Shown here: one piece after another, positions 34,801 through 42,753 of the stretch
How the letters are laid out: every line of letters starts with the position of its first letter
How positions within the stretch are numbered: the first letter of the stretch is position 1
From: Microbacterium yannicii
Lineage (GTDB): Bacteria; Actinomycetota; Actinomycetes; Actinomycetales; Microbacteriaceae
Assembly (NCBI RefSeq): GCF_024055635.1
Contig: NZ_JAMXMB010000012.1
Location: forward strand, 1-64,000
DNA: 64,000 nucleotides
Direction of reading: 5' to 3'
The notes under the pieces: model-generated
The model's input: the letters and a program-made list of their open reading frames with translations, nothing else
Told to the model about the DNA's origin: nothing
Database searches by the model: none
Program-made: the position numbers and the translations under genes

Positions 34801-35606
34801 CCGCCGCGATCACACGTGACGGCACGACGACCGCGTACGACGTCACGGTGCCGTGGGATGTGCTCGGGGTCGACCCCGCCGCCGGCGCCTTCTCTTTCTC
34901 GATCCTCGTCAACGACAACGATGGCGGCACCCGCGAAGGGTTCTACGAATGGGGCAGCGGCATCGGCTCCGGCAAGAATGCAGCGCTGTTCGTGCCGGTC
35001 ATCCCCGTTGCGCCGACCCGCGCGGCCGAGGTGACCGCGATCGAGGTCGACGGCAAGCCGCTCGACGGGTTCGTGCCCGATCGCACCGAATACACCGTGC
35101 CCGCGCTCGCCGGAGGCCCGCTGCCCGTCGTCACCGCGACCGCAGAGGCCGGCACCCGTGTCGAGGTGACGCAGCCGGCGGACGCCCCCGGCACCGCGAC
35201 CGTGGTCGCCTCGGCGGACGGCCGGCCGAGCACGACCTACACGATCGCCGTCGAGCGCGTCACGGGCGACGACGCCTCGGTCGAGGCATCCGTCCGCACC
35301 ACGTGCCTCGGCGAGCGGGTGCAGTACCTCGTCTCGGTGCGCAACACCGCCGAGTTCACGTCGGATATCCGCGCAACCTCGCCGTTCGCCGACGAGAAGC
35401 GATCCGGTGTGCCCGCGGGCGGGACCAGGGTGATCGAACTGCGGTCCACGGAGGCGATGACGGATGCCGGACGCGTCCGGGTCGCGGCCTACGTGCCCTA
35501 CCGCGCACCCGACCGTGCCGCGTCGTACACGACCGTGGAGGTGCCGGTTCCTGCGCGTGACTGCGCGCGCGCCGGCGCCCAGCCAGACCAAGGAGACCTT
35601 GAATGA
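31866..35606 (+). CDS. Secreted multidomain glycoside hydrolase (clan GH-A, GH39-like)
   Basis: A 1246-residue secreted enzyme. Residues 1-36 are a Sec signal peptide ending PSPAQA. Residues 37-180 look like a carbohydrate-binding jelly roll (EGWTTTVSG to VWVDDVRM). Residues about 290-620 form the TIM barrel: acid/base Glu402 in YEIYNEFNH and nucleophile Glu508 in PIWLSEHGW. Residues about 870-1040 resemble a family 9-like CBM (DEDHTAA, WAGDSLQFAV), and about 1055-1135 a cadherin-like beta-sandwich. There is no sortase motif or membrane anchor. Family number is uncertain: GH39-like xylosidase or another endo-acting GH-A enzyme. It follows the permeases by 30 bp and overlaps the next gene by four bases. 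Confidence 0.82.
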   Translation: MSHTHRRIVAPAAAMLTAFAMVVGILFATPSPAQASLTESDSFEGWTTTVSGTPDFVVSADTAVVHDGATSARIEYATAYSNSYVDLRQSIRATGGTSYAMSAWVKTESLSSTGAAYFVLSGDHSQRVELPAGTSGWTKLEWTYTQPLGSMTFVMRLLVRGTGTVWVDDVRMAAPASQANLVINPSFEEHDPPPGTLAFTDAALVYGVGDAHIGVTTLASSVTWDVRASSGQRIDSGVEAVADGAASIDLAALPAGYYSITMSVTAPVAATRTATLAIVEDAEEAASADHPVGLAVHVNRYSVDQVDSLMGPLAAGTLREGPSWDTIETSPGVYQFPAHFDAQLAAAKARGERPLVILAYFSRWYDGGKTPSSPEGIAAFANYAAAAAEHYGSDVDYEIYNEFNHTFNNGACGMTAACYMDLLVPAAAAIHAAAPGARVVGPVSAGAKWDFMEDLFALGALEHLDVVSYHTYDFPVAPEGRTEAGVSTLRALIEQYAPGSGIPIWLSEHGWTTTTGGTTEQQQAAYIVRSAALLEAAGVDRVVYYELIDSGANPAEQEHNFGISRLPTDGGTALTPKPAYPALAVFNRLTSGRELSGLQRLDGAIVAEYTDAAGDMLRMMWATGDPVTLAVSTGSDARLVKGDGRSWRAQPNGRVEVTVGANPVYLTGTRATPTRVADPAVSIDTPDQIPLHGTASVPVTVDRAALGVTGDVSVFGPVGGGATLTGTAGEAAGSVTLAPMRELGAHPVAYTVRSGDAVIAFVDDSATVVENPVLSLGPVAGADGVGLALTVQNLAGAPTTGVDDIAWTVGPASGTQAAVQVAGGETAALDLDLGDIDTWQPYPFTVRATAGSEERRLAGTTALAPIAAAPSDGTAVDWRARGTYVPLSGSVATADDLGGTFAVSWSADGLRVRADVQDEDHTAAATVDRLWAGDSLQFAVARGLPGADPASRVELGAYLGADGPGVYRYTAPVGVLDAPAAITRDGTTTAYDVTVPWDVLGVDPAAGAFSFSILVNDNDGGTREGFYEWGSGIGSGKNAALFVPVIPVAPTRAAEVTAIEVDGKPLDGFVPDRTEYTVPALAGGPLPVVTATAEAGTRVEVTQPADAPGTATVVASADGRPSTTYTIAVERVTGDDASVEASVRTTCLGERVQYLVSVRNTAEFTSDIRATSPFADEKRSGVPAGGTRVIELRSTEAMTDAGRVRVAAYVPYRAPDRAASYTTVEVPVPARDCARAGAQPDQGDLE

Positions 35607-36997
35607 CCGCACCCACCCGCTACGCGATCATCGGCACCGGAGGCCGCGCACAGATGTACATCGATGCGCTGACAGGACCGTACGCCGACCGCGCCGCGCT
35701 CATCGCGTGGGCGGACCCGAACCCGGGCCGTCTCGACTGGAACGAGCAGCGAGTCCTGGCGGCGGGTCGCCCCGCACCGGCGCGCATCGATGCGGGGGAG
35801 CTGTCGGCCTCCGTCGAGCGGCTCGGCATCGAGCGGGTCATCGTCACCGCACCCGACTTCGCCCACGCCGACCTGGTCGTCGCCGCCCTCCGCGGCGGCG
35901 CCGACGTGGTGGTCGAGAAGCCGCTGACGACCGACGCGGACGGCGTCCGCCGCATCGCGGAGGCCGTCGAGACGACCGGCCGCGCGGTGACCGTGACCTT
36001 CAACTACCGGTACTCGCCGCGCAACGCTGCGCTCAAGCGCATCACCGCGAGCGGCGAGATCGGCGAGGTCACGTCGGTGCACTTCGAATGGCTGCTCGAC
36101 ACGTCGCACGGCGCCGACTACTTCCGCCGCTGGCATCGGCAGAAGCACAACTCGGGCGGTCTGCTCGTGCACAAGTCGTCGCACCATTTCGACCTGGTGA
36201 ACTGGTGGCTCGCCGACCTGCCCGTTCGTGTCTTCGCCAGCGGCGGGCTCCGCTTCTACGGCGCCGAGAACGCGGCGCGACGAGGGCTGGGTGAGAGGCC
36301 CGAGCGCGGCTCCGTGGATGCCGGCCGGCGGGATCCGTTCGCGCTGGACCTGCGCGAGCACGAGGTGCTGCGCGGGCTGTACTACGAGCAGGAGCAGTAC
36401 GACGGCTATCTGCGCGACCGCGACGTGTTCGACGAGGGCATCACGATCGAGGACAACCTCTCGCTGATCGTCGACTACGCGCGCGGCGCGAGCATGACCT
36501 ACGCGCTCAACGCCCACTCCCCGTGGGAGGGGTACACCGTCGCCGTCAACGGCACCGAGGGACGCGCAGAGCTAGCGGTGGTCGAGCGCGGTGCCATCCT
36601 GCTCGATGGAACCGGGCGGCAGCACGTCGTCGATCCGAGCGCGCGCCCCGAGTCCGTCGCCGATGAGACCGGCCGTCCGGTCGGCGACCGGCTCACGGTG
36701 CAGCGGCACTTCGAGGCAGCGCGCGAGGTGGCCATCCCGCATGCTGCCGGCGGACACGGCGGAGCCGACGACGCGCTGCTGCGCGACCTGCTGATCGGGG
36801 CGGATGCCGATCCTCTGGGCCAGGCCGCGACCTGGCTCGACGGCGTCCGGGCGATGGCCGTCGGCGTGGCCGGCAACGACTCTCTCGCAGGCGGGGGACC
36901 GGTGCTGATCCACGACCTCCCGTTCGGTGCCGCCGCGACGGCTTTCGGCACTGCCGAAGCGCGCGACAGCGTCGGCGCCACGGCGGCATCCCGATGA
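35603..36997 (+). CDS. Gfo/Idh/MocA-family oxidoreductase
   Basis: A 464-residue cytoplasmic dehydrogenase. Rossmann loop YAIIGTGGRAQMYIDAL (7-23) and the family lysine in VVEKPLTTD (102-110); the catalytic-region segment is SSHHFDLVNWWLADLP (near 192-207). It is longer than usual because of an insertion near 225-290 that contains REHEVLRGLYYEQEQYDGYL, a pattern seen in a subgroup acting on plant-polymer sugars. ATG 35603 overlaps the glycosidase stop (ATGA), and its own stop overlaps the esterase start. Substrate not predictable. Confidence 0.92.
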   Translation: MTAPTRYAIIGTGGRAQMYIDALTGPYADRAALIAWADPNPGRLDWNEQRVLAAGRPAPARIDAGELSASVERLGIERVIVTAPDFAHADLVVAALRGGADVVVEKPLTTDADGVRRIAEAVETTGRAVTVTFNYRYSPRNAALKRITASGEIGEVTSVHFEWLLDTSHGADYFRRWHRQKHNSGGLLVHKSSHHFDLVNWWLADLPVRVFASGGLRFYGAENAARRGLGERPERGSVDAGRRDPFALDLREHEVLRGLYYEQEQYDGYLRDRDVFDEGITIEDNLSLIVDYARGASMTYALNAHSPWEGYTVAVNGTEGRAELAVVERGAILLDGTGRQHVVDPSARPESVADETGRPVGDRLTVQRHFEAAREVAIPHAAGGHGGADDALLRDLLIGADADPLGQAATWLDGVRAMAVGVAGNDSLAGGGPVLIHDLPFGAAATAFGTAEARDSVGATAASR

Positions 36998-38007
36998 CGC
37001 GGTTCGACCGTCCACTCGAGGAGCTCCGGCGCTTCGCTCCGGAGGTCGCCGAACCCGACGACTTCGACCGTTTCTGGGCCGAGACCCTCGGAGAGTCGCG
37101 GGCGGCGGGCGGCCCCGTCACGCTCGCAGACGCGGACGTCCCGCTGCGCGCCGTCGAAGCGCGCGAGCTGGTCTTCCCCGGATTCGCGGGGGATCCTGTG
37201 CGGGCGTGGTACCTCCGCCCCGCGGGAGCGAGCGCCGACCTCCCCGCGGTGGTCGAGTTCCTCGGATACGGCGGCGGGCGAGGGATGCCGCAGCAGCGGC
37301 TCACCTGGGCCGCCGCCGGTTTCGCCCACATCGTCATGGACACGCGCGGACAGCCGGCGGCCGACACCGTCGACCCGCATGGTTCGGAGCCCAGTGTGCC
37401 GGGGTTCCTGACGCGCGGCATCCCCGACCCCGCGACGTACTACTACCGCCGAGTGTTCACCGACGGCGTCCGGTGCGTGGATGCGGTGCGCGGCCTCGCG
37501 GGCATCGACCCTTCCGCCGTCGCGGTCGCCGGCGGAAGTCAGGGCGGCGGCATCGCGCTCGCCGTCGCGGGACTGCGCGACGATCTCGTGGCCGCGATCG
37601 TGGACTACCCGTTCCTCTGCCACTTCCGTCGCGCCATCGGGATGACCGGACGCGAGCCCTACCAGGAAGTCGTCCGCTATCTCGCGATCCATCGCAACCG
37701 CGCCGACGCGGTGTTCCACACGCTGTCGTACTTCGACGGCGTCAACTTCGCCCAGCGCGCGACCGCGCCGGCGCTCTTCTCGGTCGGTCTGCCGGATCCG
37801 GTGTGCCCGCCCTCGACGGTGTTCGCGGCGTACAACCGGCACGCGGCATCCGTGAAAGAGATCGCGACGTTCGAGTTCAACGAGCACGAGGGCGGCGGGG
37901 CGGCGCACTGGCCGCGGCAGGTGGGCTTCCTGGAGGAACAGCTGGCAGTCGAGGGTCGCGCCGACCGGGCGTTCCGCGTCCCCGTGCTCGCGGGCTCCGG
38001 TCAGTAG
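36994..38007 (+). CDS. CE7-type acetyl xylan esterase / cephalosporin-C deacetylase
   Basis: A 337-residue AXE1-family esterase. Motifs expected for CE7 are all present: MDTRGQ (115-120), the nucleophile elbow GGSQGGG (180-186, Ser182), the acid Asp268 in GLPDPVCPP, and His298 in NEHEGGG. It has no signal peptide, so it should deacetylate imported xylo- or other acetylated oligosaccharides in the cytoplasm. It overlaps the dehydrogenase by four bases and is followed nine bases later by the lacI gene. This fits the transporter and the secreted glycosidase as one degradation pathway. Confidence 0.93.
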   Translation: MTRFDRPLEELRRFAPEVAEPDDFDRFWAETLGESRAAGGPVTLADADVPLRAVEARELVFPGFAGDPVRAWYLRPAGASADLPAVVEFLGYGGGRGMPQQRLTWAAAGFAHIVMDTRGQPAADTVDPHGSEPSVPGFLTRGIPDPATYYYRRVFTDGVRCVDAVRGLAGIDPSAVAVAGGSQGGGIALAVAGLRDDLVAAIVDYPFLCHFRRAIGMTGREPYQEVVRYLAIHRNRADAVFHTLSYFDGVNFAQRATAPALFSVGLPDPVCPPSTVFAAYNRHAASVKEIATFEFNEHEGGGAAHWPRQVGFLEEQLAVEGRADRAFRVPVLAGSGQ

Positions 38008-38016
38008 GATCACGAG

Positions 38017-39012
38017 ATGGTCACGCAACGCGCTGTGCGCTTGAGCGACGTCGCTGCGGTGGCGGGCGTGTCGAAGGCGACGGCGTCCAAGGCGCTCAAC
38101 GACAGTCCTGTCGTGTCCGCGGCGACGAAGGCCCGCGTGAGGGAGGCGGCCGAGCGGCTCGACTTCCGGCCGAACGCGCTCGCCCTCTCGTTCGCATCGG
38201 GCCGCAGCCGTACGGTGGGCCTCCTGACGCATCGGGCGACGGCGACCTTCTCGCGCGCCGTCGTCATGGGCGCGATCCTCGAACTCGGTCGCCGGGAGCG
38301 CGCCGCGCTCGTCTTCGACGGCCGTATCAACGCGCACCACGAGATGACCGAGAGCATCCGCACCCTCCGCGACCGGCGCATCGACGGGCTCCTCGTCGTC
38401 GGCGCGGGGTTCGGGCGGGTCACGCCGTCCATCACGCATCAGTTCGAGGTTCCCGTGACCTACGCGTTCGCGGCATCCGACAACCCGGACGACTCCGTGT
38501 TCGCGCCCGACAACGAGCAGGCCGGGTACCTGGCCGCACAGCACCTGCTCTCTCTCGGGCGCACGCGCATCGCCCATGTCACGGCGGATGCCGACGACCT
38601 CGCCGTCCGCCGTCGTGAGACCGGCTTCCGTCGTGCGCTCACCGAGGCGGGCCTGCCGCTGCTTCCGACCCTCTACGGCAGTTGGCGCCGGGAGTGGGGC
38701 GAGCACGCCGTCGGTGCGCTGCGGGAGTCGGGCACGGACTTCGACGCCGTCTTCTGCGGCAACGACCACATCGGCTTCGGGGTGCTCGACGCGCTGGAGG
38801 CCGCCGGACTGGATGTGCCCGGCGACGTCGCCGTGGTCGGCGTCGACAACTGGGAGGAGGTCATCCTCGATCAGAACCTGCGGCGCCTGACGACGGTCGA
38901 TCTCGACCTGACCGGTGTCGGCCGGGTGGCTGCCGACAACGTCATCGAGCCGGCATCGACGGGTGGCGAACGCTTCGTCGAGCCCCGACTCGTCCTCGGG
39001 CCATCGACCTAG
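38017..39012 (+). CDS. LacI-family transcriptional regulator
   Basis: A 331-residue LacI protein. HTH at 7-30 (VRLSDVAAVAGVSKATASKA), hinge helix RLDFRPNALALSFA (near 47-60), then the two-lobe effector domain with GLLVVGAGFGRV and VVGVDNWEEVILDQNL. The ATG is nine bases after the esterase stop, so it is the last gene of the 28.4 kb operon and probably autoregulated. It is the only LacI gene in the 28-64 kb region, so it is the leading candidate for the AACCGGTT sites at 27653 and 28353 and perhaps for the related 16-bp sites at 42.7-57.4 kb. Confidence 0.93.
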   Translation: MVTQRAVRLSDVAAVAGVSKATASKALNDSPVVSAATKARVREAAERLDFRPNALALSFASGRSRTVGLLTHRATATFSRAVVMGAILELGRRERAALVFDGRINAHHEMTESIRTLRDRRIDGLLVVGAGFGRVTPSITHQFEVPVTYAFAASDNPDDSVFAPDNEQAGYLAAQHLLSLGRTRIAHVTADADDLAVRRRETGFRRALTEAGLPLLPTLYGSWRREWGEHAVGALRESGTDFDAVFCGNDHIGFGVLDALEAAGLDVPGDVAVVGVDNWEEVILDQNLRRLTTVDLDLTGVGRVAADNVIEPASTGGERFVEPRLVLGPST

Positions 39013-39026
39013 GAGGGCAGAGGGGG

Positions 39027-39521
39027 ATGTCGCTGACCAGGCCTGCGGATCAGCACTGGCGCTCTCCGACCAGCGGGTTCCGTCGCTGGGAGAAGTCGGC
39101 GGAGCTAGGCCGCGGCGACGAGGTCTGGCGTTGGGCGTGCCGCGAGGTGCTGCAGTGGGGGATCAAGACCCGCAGCGGGTTCACGGTGACGCCGGACGAG
39201 AGGGTCACCGAGGGAGACCGGCCGATCATCATGGCACACCCGTTCGGCCTGGCCGTCCGGGAGCCCGTCGAGGTCGTCGAGGTGGTGGAGACGAGCGACC
39301 GTGTCGGATTCGCGTACCGGACGCTGCCCGGCCACCCCGTGAGCGGCGAGGAGGCGTTCATCGTCCACCGCGACGGCGATGCGGTCATCCTGACGGTCCG
39401 CTCCCTCACCCGCGCCGGCAGGGAGTGGGGATGGCGGGCCGCCTACCCCGTGCTGCTGGTGGCGCAGCAAGTGGCGCGCCGGCGCTACTTCCGGGCGCTG
39501 CGCGTGCGCGCACCGCGCTGA
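39027..39521 (+). CDS. DUF1990 family protein
   Basis: A 164-residue DUF1990 protein. Supporting segments are RGDEVWRWACREVLQWGIKT near 29-48, then RPIIMAHPFGLAVREPVEVV and VGFAYRTLPGHPVSGEEAF, the family-typical GHP-x-x-GEE motif. The fold is related to START-like ligand-binding domains; function is unknown. ATG 39027 has GGGGG directly before it and AGGAGGG about 15 bases before it. It follows the lacI gene on the same strand by 14 bp and may be co-transcribed, but its role need not be linked to sugar use. Confidence 0.85.
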   Translation: MSLTRPADQHWRSPTSGFRRWEKSAELGRGDEVWRWACREVLQWGIKTRSGFTVTPDERVTEGDRPIIMAHPFGLAVREPVEVVEVVETSDRVGFAYRTLPGHPVSGEEAFIVHRDGDAVILTVRSLTRAGREWGWRAAYPVLLVAQQVARRRYFRALRVRAPR

Positions 39522-39583
39522 TCGACACCTGCGCTGCGCGTGCGCACCGGGTCGATGGTCACGCGTGGCGCGATCATCCGGCG

Positions 39584-40057
39584 TCACCCTTCCGTTGATG
39601 CACTGCTGCCGGTGAGACGCCCGAGCAGCGTGACGAGCTGCGAGAGATCCTCGGTGCTCCAGCGCTCGGTGCGATCGTGGAGCTCGGCACCTCTGTCGGC
39701 CAGCGCATCGGCCACGCGGACCCTTCCGGATTCGGTGAGGTCGACGATCACCCCGCGCCGGTCGTCCGGGTCGGGGGACGCCGAGACGAGGTCCAGCCTC
39801 CGCATCCGGCCGATCAGGGTGCTGGTCGAGCTCCGGTCCATGCCGACCGCCTCGGCGATGACGCTGGGCTTGGCGGGGCCGAATGCGTAAAGCCAGCGGG
39901 CGATATGGAAGGCGGCCGGCTGAAGACCCTCGTGGAATCGGGCGGCGCTGCGTTCTGTGAGGGCGCGCGTCGCGCTGAGCAGCGCGTTCACCTGCTCTCC
40001 GAGCGCGAGTTCGAGGCGTTCCCTCTCATCGGAAGGCGTTCGGGAACTAATTTGCAT
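39584..40057 (-). CDS. MarR-family transcriptional regulator
   Basis: A 157-residue MarR protein. The winged helix includes FGPAKPSVIAEAVGMDRSST with recognition helix STSTLIGRMRRLDLV and the wing PDPDDRRGVIVDLTESG, with the conserved D-D-R-R. The ATG at 40057 follows a minus-strand TATAGT by six bases, so the mRNA is probably leaderless; the long frame upstream is antisense to the SDR gene. It is divergent from the SDR gene, and CAAACTATA repeats lie between them, so it probably controls that gene and itself. Confidence 0.92.
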   Translation of the reverse strand: MQISSRTPSDERERLELALGEQVNALLSATRALTERSAARFHEGLQPAAFHIARWLYAFGPAKPSVIAEAVGMDRSSTSTLIGRMRRLDLVSASPDPDDRRGVIVDLTESGRVRVADALADRGAELHDRTERWSTEDLSQLVTLLGRLTGSSASTEG

Positions 40058-40060
40058 ATC

Positions 40061-40102
40061 CAAACTATAGCCCCCTACAGTGATGGAGATCGGCAAACTA
40101 TA
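40061..40102. promoter_or_regulatory. CAAACTATA direct repeats between MarR and SDR
   Basis: CAAACTATA occurs at 40061-40069 and 40094-40102, 33 bp apart, in otherwise GC-rich DNA. The first copy contains the minus-strand -10 box of the marR gene (TATAGT at 40064-40069). The second could provide a -10 box for the SDR gene. A regulator bound at both would control the divergent pair. Confidence 0.5.
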
Positions 40103-40142
40103 TCCGACTCTCGCCGATCGCAAGACAGGAAGAACCGCCCTC

Positions 40143-41045
40143 ATGCCCCAGTTGCAGACCGTTGTCCTCACCGGCGCTACCAGCGGCCTCGGCCGCCTCG
40201 CCGCGATCTCGCTCGCACGGCGGGGCTTCCGACTGGCCCTGCCTGCGCGCGACGAGCAGAAGGCGGCCGAGACGCGAAGCGAGATCGAGGCCGCTGCGCC
40301 GGCCGCGCTGGTCGGTATCCACCTGGGCGATCTGTCGCGCATGGAGGACGTGAGGCGTGTCGGCACCGAGATCCGCGAGCGTTACGAACGGATCGACGTG
40401 CTGATTAACAACGCCGGGCTGCACGCGTTCGAGCAGCGGGCCACGTTGGACGGCTATCCGCAGATGGTCGCCGTCAACTACCTTGCACCGTTCCTGCTGA
40501 CTGTGACTCTGCTGCCTGCACTCAGGGGCGCCACGCCGTCGCGGATCGTCAACGTCGCCTCCGAGGCATCCCGCCGGCATGGCACTCTCGCCCTCCCCGG
40601 CGACCTCACCGACACCACCCCGTTCACCGCCAGAGGATCATCGGCGGTCTACGGCAAGACGAAGCTCATGAACATCATGTTCACCATGGAGCTGGCGCGG
40701 CGGCTCGCCGGCACAGGTATCACGGTCAACGCCCTCGACCCGGGCTTCAACGTGACCGGCCTCGGGCGGGAGTTGCGTTTCGCGGCGCCGCTGGAGCGTG
40801 TCTTGAAGAGTCTTCGCATCGGCGACCCTCGTCGCGGTTCCGGCCTCATCGTCGACCTCGCCACGGCCCCGGAGTTCAGTCGGGAGACCGGCGCCTATGT
40901 CACCGCGCGCGGCCGCAAAAGGATCACGCCGAGTGCGCCGGGCGACGACCCGGCGATGCAGCGCGAGTTGTGGGACGCGACGACGGCGCTGCTGGAGCGT
41001 CCCGCCCGCGCGGAACCATCCGGCGCCGGCGCGGGTGCTGCGTAG
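40143..41045 (+). CDS. Short-chain dehydrogenase/reductase
   Basis: A 300-residue classical-type SDR of the retinol-dehydrogenase-like branch. Cofactor motif TGATSGLGRLAA (10-21), NNAGLHAF near 88-95, and the active-site YGKTK with Tyr near 176; SSAVYGKTKLMN is typical. NALDPGFNVTGLG follows the usual P-G region. It should reduce or oxidise a carbonyl/alcohol with NADP(H). I start at ATG 40143; the ATG at 40080 lies in the operator region. The divergent MarR gene is its likely regulator. Substrate unknown. Confidence 0.9.
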   Translation: MPQLQTVVLTGATSGLGRLAAISLARRGFRLALPARDEQKAAETRSEIEAAAPAALVGIHLGDLSRMEDVRRVGTEIRERYERIDVLINNAGLHAFEQRATLDGYPQMVAVNYLAPFLLTVTLLPALRGATPSRIVNVASEASRRHGTLALPGDLTDTTPFTARGSSAVYGKTKLMNIMFTMELARRLAGTGITVNALDPGFNVTGLGRELRFAAPLERVLKSLRIGDPRRGSGLIVDLATAPEFSRETGAYVTARGRKRITPSAPGDDPAMQRELWDATTALLERPARAEPSGAGAGAA

Positions 41046-41047
41046 GT

Positions 41048-42643
41048 TCAGGGACGGGGTCGACGCAGCAGCGAGATCCGGACCGTCCGAAGGTCGTCGC
41101 CGTAGAACATGAAGTGCCGCTCGTCGCCGTTGAGGGTGCGACGACGAACCCACAGGCCGTCGCGGAGCACCTCCTCCTGCAGCTCATCGATCTCGACGAT
41201 CGCGTCCTGACGCGCGAACGAGAGGGACGCCGACGTCGCGGTGACGAGGAATTCGTCTTCGCCCGTCCGCAGGACCAGCCCGTAGCCGACCTTGTCCTCG
41301 GCGTTGGAACCGGTGCCGGTGCCGAAGATCCCGCGGGTGTCGAACGGGCCGTTGATCGTGACCTCGAACCCGCCGATGTCGACGCGCTGCTGCTCGCCGG
41401 TGCTGACCCGGAAGCCGTGGATGCGATCCTCGGCATGCGCCCGCACGATCTCCCCCGAGAGAGCGTTGAGAACCTCGTACGCTCGGAACACTTCGTGCCC
41501 CGCGGGCAGATCCTCGATCCCGAAGGGGTTGAAGCCGATCGCGCGGTAGGCGCCGACGGCGATGAACGCGAGTGCAGCCTCCGGCTTCGCCTCGGGCACA
41601 TAGATCGGGTTGCCGTCGATCGCATACTGGGCGAGCGTGCCGTCGAAGTCGTCGACATAGATGTCGGGTGAGAGGAAGGCGAGCGTGGGTGCGCCGATCT
41701 GCCAGACGTCGAGCATCCGTGCGACCGGGCCACCGCTCGGATACCGGCCGGGCTCGAGGGCGTTGGGCTGCGGCCCGAGCCATGCGTTCGCGAACACCGG
41801 CAGGGCATGCCGTGCGATGCCGGCACGTGCCACGGCATCGACATAGCGGCTGAAGCCCCAGCTCATGAAGATCTCGCCGCCCTCGCCATCGGTGCCGAAG
41901 ACCTCGGCCCAGGTTCCGGACGCGCGCGCGCCGTTGCGCTCCCAGACCGCCCGCACATGAGGGTGCAGGCGCTCGCCGCGGGCGGCCAGCCCGTCGAGCA
42001 GTTCGGCGGGCACCGCGGCACCCCACGCAGCCGCCGCGTGCGGCGAGCGGTCACGGCTGTCGCCGAGCAGTCCGACCTCGTTCTCGACCTGCACCGCGAT
42101 GACGGTGCCGTGGACGTCGACCTCGGCGATATGGGCCATGAGCTCTGCGAAGGCGCGGGCATCGGCATCCCGAAGCCGCTCGTCGAACACGCTGAGGACC
42201 GGCGCGTCGAGCGTGAAGCGGCCCGTGAGCAGGTTGGCAGGGTCGCGCTCGGCGCGGGTGAAGCGGTCGTCGTCGCGGCGCACCCAGCTCGGGGCGTACG
42301 TCGACTCGGCATTCTTGTACGCGCCGAACCAGATGAGGACGAGACGGATGCCGCGCCGCTGCGCCTGTGCGATCTGATCGTCGACGGCGGTGAAGTCGAA
42401 GCGGCCCTCGTCGGGTTCGACGAGCTGCCAGCTGGCGGTGCCGATGACGGTGCCCACACCGTTCGCGGCAAGGTGATCCCAGACAGGGGCCATGTACTCG
42501 GGACTCGAGGCGCTGGAGTTGTGAAGCTCGCCGCCGAGGGCGAGATACGGCTCGCCGTCGACGAACAGGTGAGTGGCGGCCCCATTGCGCCGCACCGTCG
42601 GCAGCGGCCGCCGGCCCGTCGGCTTCGTCGTCGTGTCGGTCAC
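41048..42643 (-). CDS. GH35-like beta-galactosidase with DUF5597-type C-terminus
   Basis: A 531-residue cytoplasmic glycosidase of clan GH-A. It begins with HLFVDGEPYLALGGELHNSS (25-44), as in GH35/DUF5597 proteins. The acid/base is Glu189 in VQVENEVG (184-191), and a nucleophile candidate is Glu351 in PIYVPEAKPE. The C-terminal part is a beta-sandwich. It should release galactose or a related sugar from short oligosaccharides. I choose GTG 42643 (AGGAG ten bases upstream) because the longer ATG at 42709 lies inside an operator and before the expected transcription start. It follows the tetR gene on the same strand but has its own promoter. Confidence 0.82.
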   Translation of the reverse strand: MTDTTTKPTGRRPLPTVRRNGAATHLFVDGEPYLALGGELHNSSASSPEYMAPVWDHLAANGVGTVIGTASWQLVEPDEGRFDFTAVDDQIAQAQRRGIRLVLIWFGAYKNAESTYAPSWVRRDDDRFTRAERDPANLLTGRFTLDAPVLSVFDERLRDADARAFAELMAHIAEVDVHGTVIAVQVENEVGLLGDSRDRSPHAAAAWGAAVPAELLDGLAARGERLHPHVRAVWERNGARASGTWAEVFGTDGEGGEIFMSWGFSRYVDAVARAGIARHALPVFANAWLGPQPNALEPGRYPSGGPVARMLDVWQIGAPTLAFLSPDIYVDDFDGTLAQYAIDGNPIYVPEAKPEAALAFIAVGAYRAIGFNPFGIEDLPAGHEVFRAYEVLNALSGEIVRAHAEDRIHGFRVSTGEQQRVDIGGFEVTINGPFDTRGIFGTGTGSNAEDKVGYGLVLRTGEDEFLVTATSASLSFARQDAIVEIDELQEEVLRDGLWVRRRTLNGDERHFMFYGDDLRTVRISLLRRPRP

Positions 42644-42708
42644 AGCAGCATCACTCCTCATCGGGGGGATCGCCGCGGACCCCGTCGTCCCCTCGATGGT
42701 GACAGGCA

Positions 42709-42725
42709 TGGCAATCGGTTGTCAA
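42709..42725 (-). promoter_or_regulatory. 16-bp regulon operator over a TTGACA -35 box (site a)
   Basis: TGGCAATCGGTTGTCA at 42709-42724 matches the palindrome TGGCAAYCGRTTGYCA shared with sites at 45627, 48963, 51761 and 57306. On the minus strand it contains a perfect -35 box TTGACA (42720-42725) directed at the beta-galactosidase gene. Binding would block polymerase. No strong -10 box is visible at 17-18 bp. Confidence 0.75.
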
Positions 42726-42753
42726 ACCTTGCATTCGCGCCATCGCCGCGTTC

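Noticed and set aside
36499-38769. A 756-codon minus-strand frame over the esterase and lacI genes
   Set aside because: Antisense to two genes with complete catalytic or HTH motifs; composition typical of a shadow frame.
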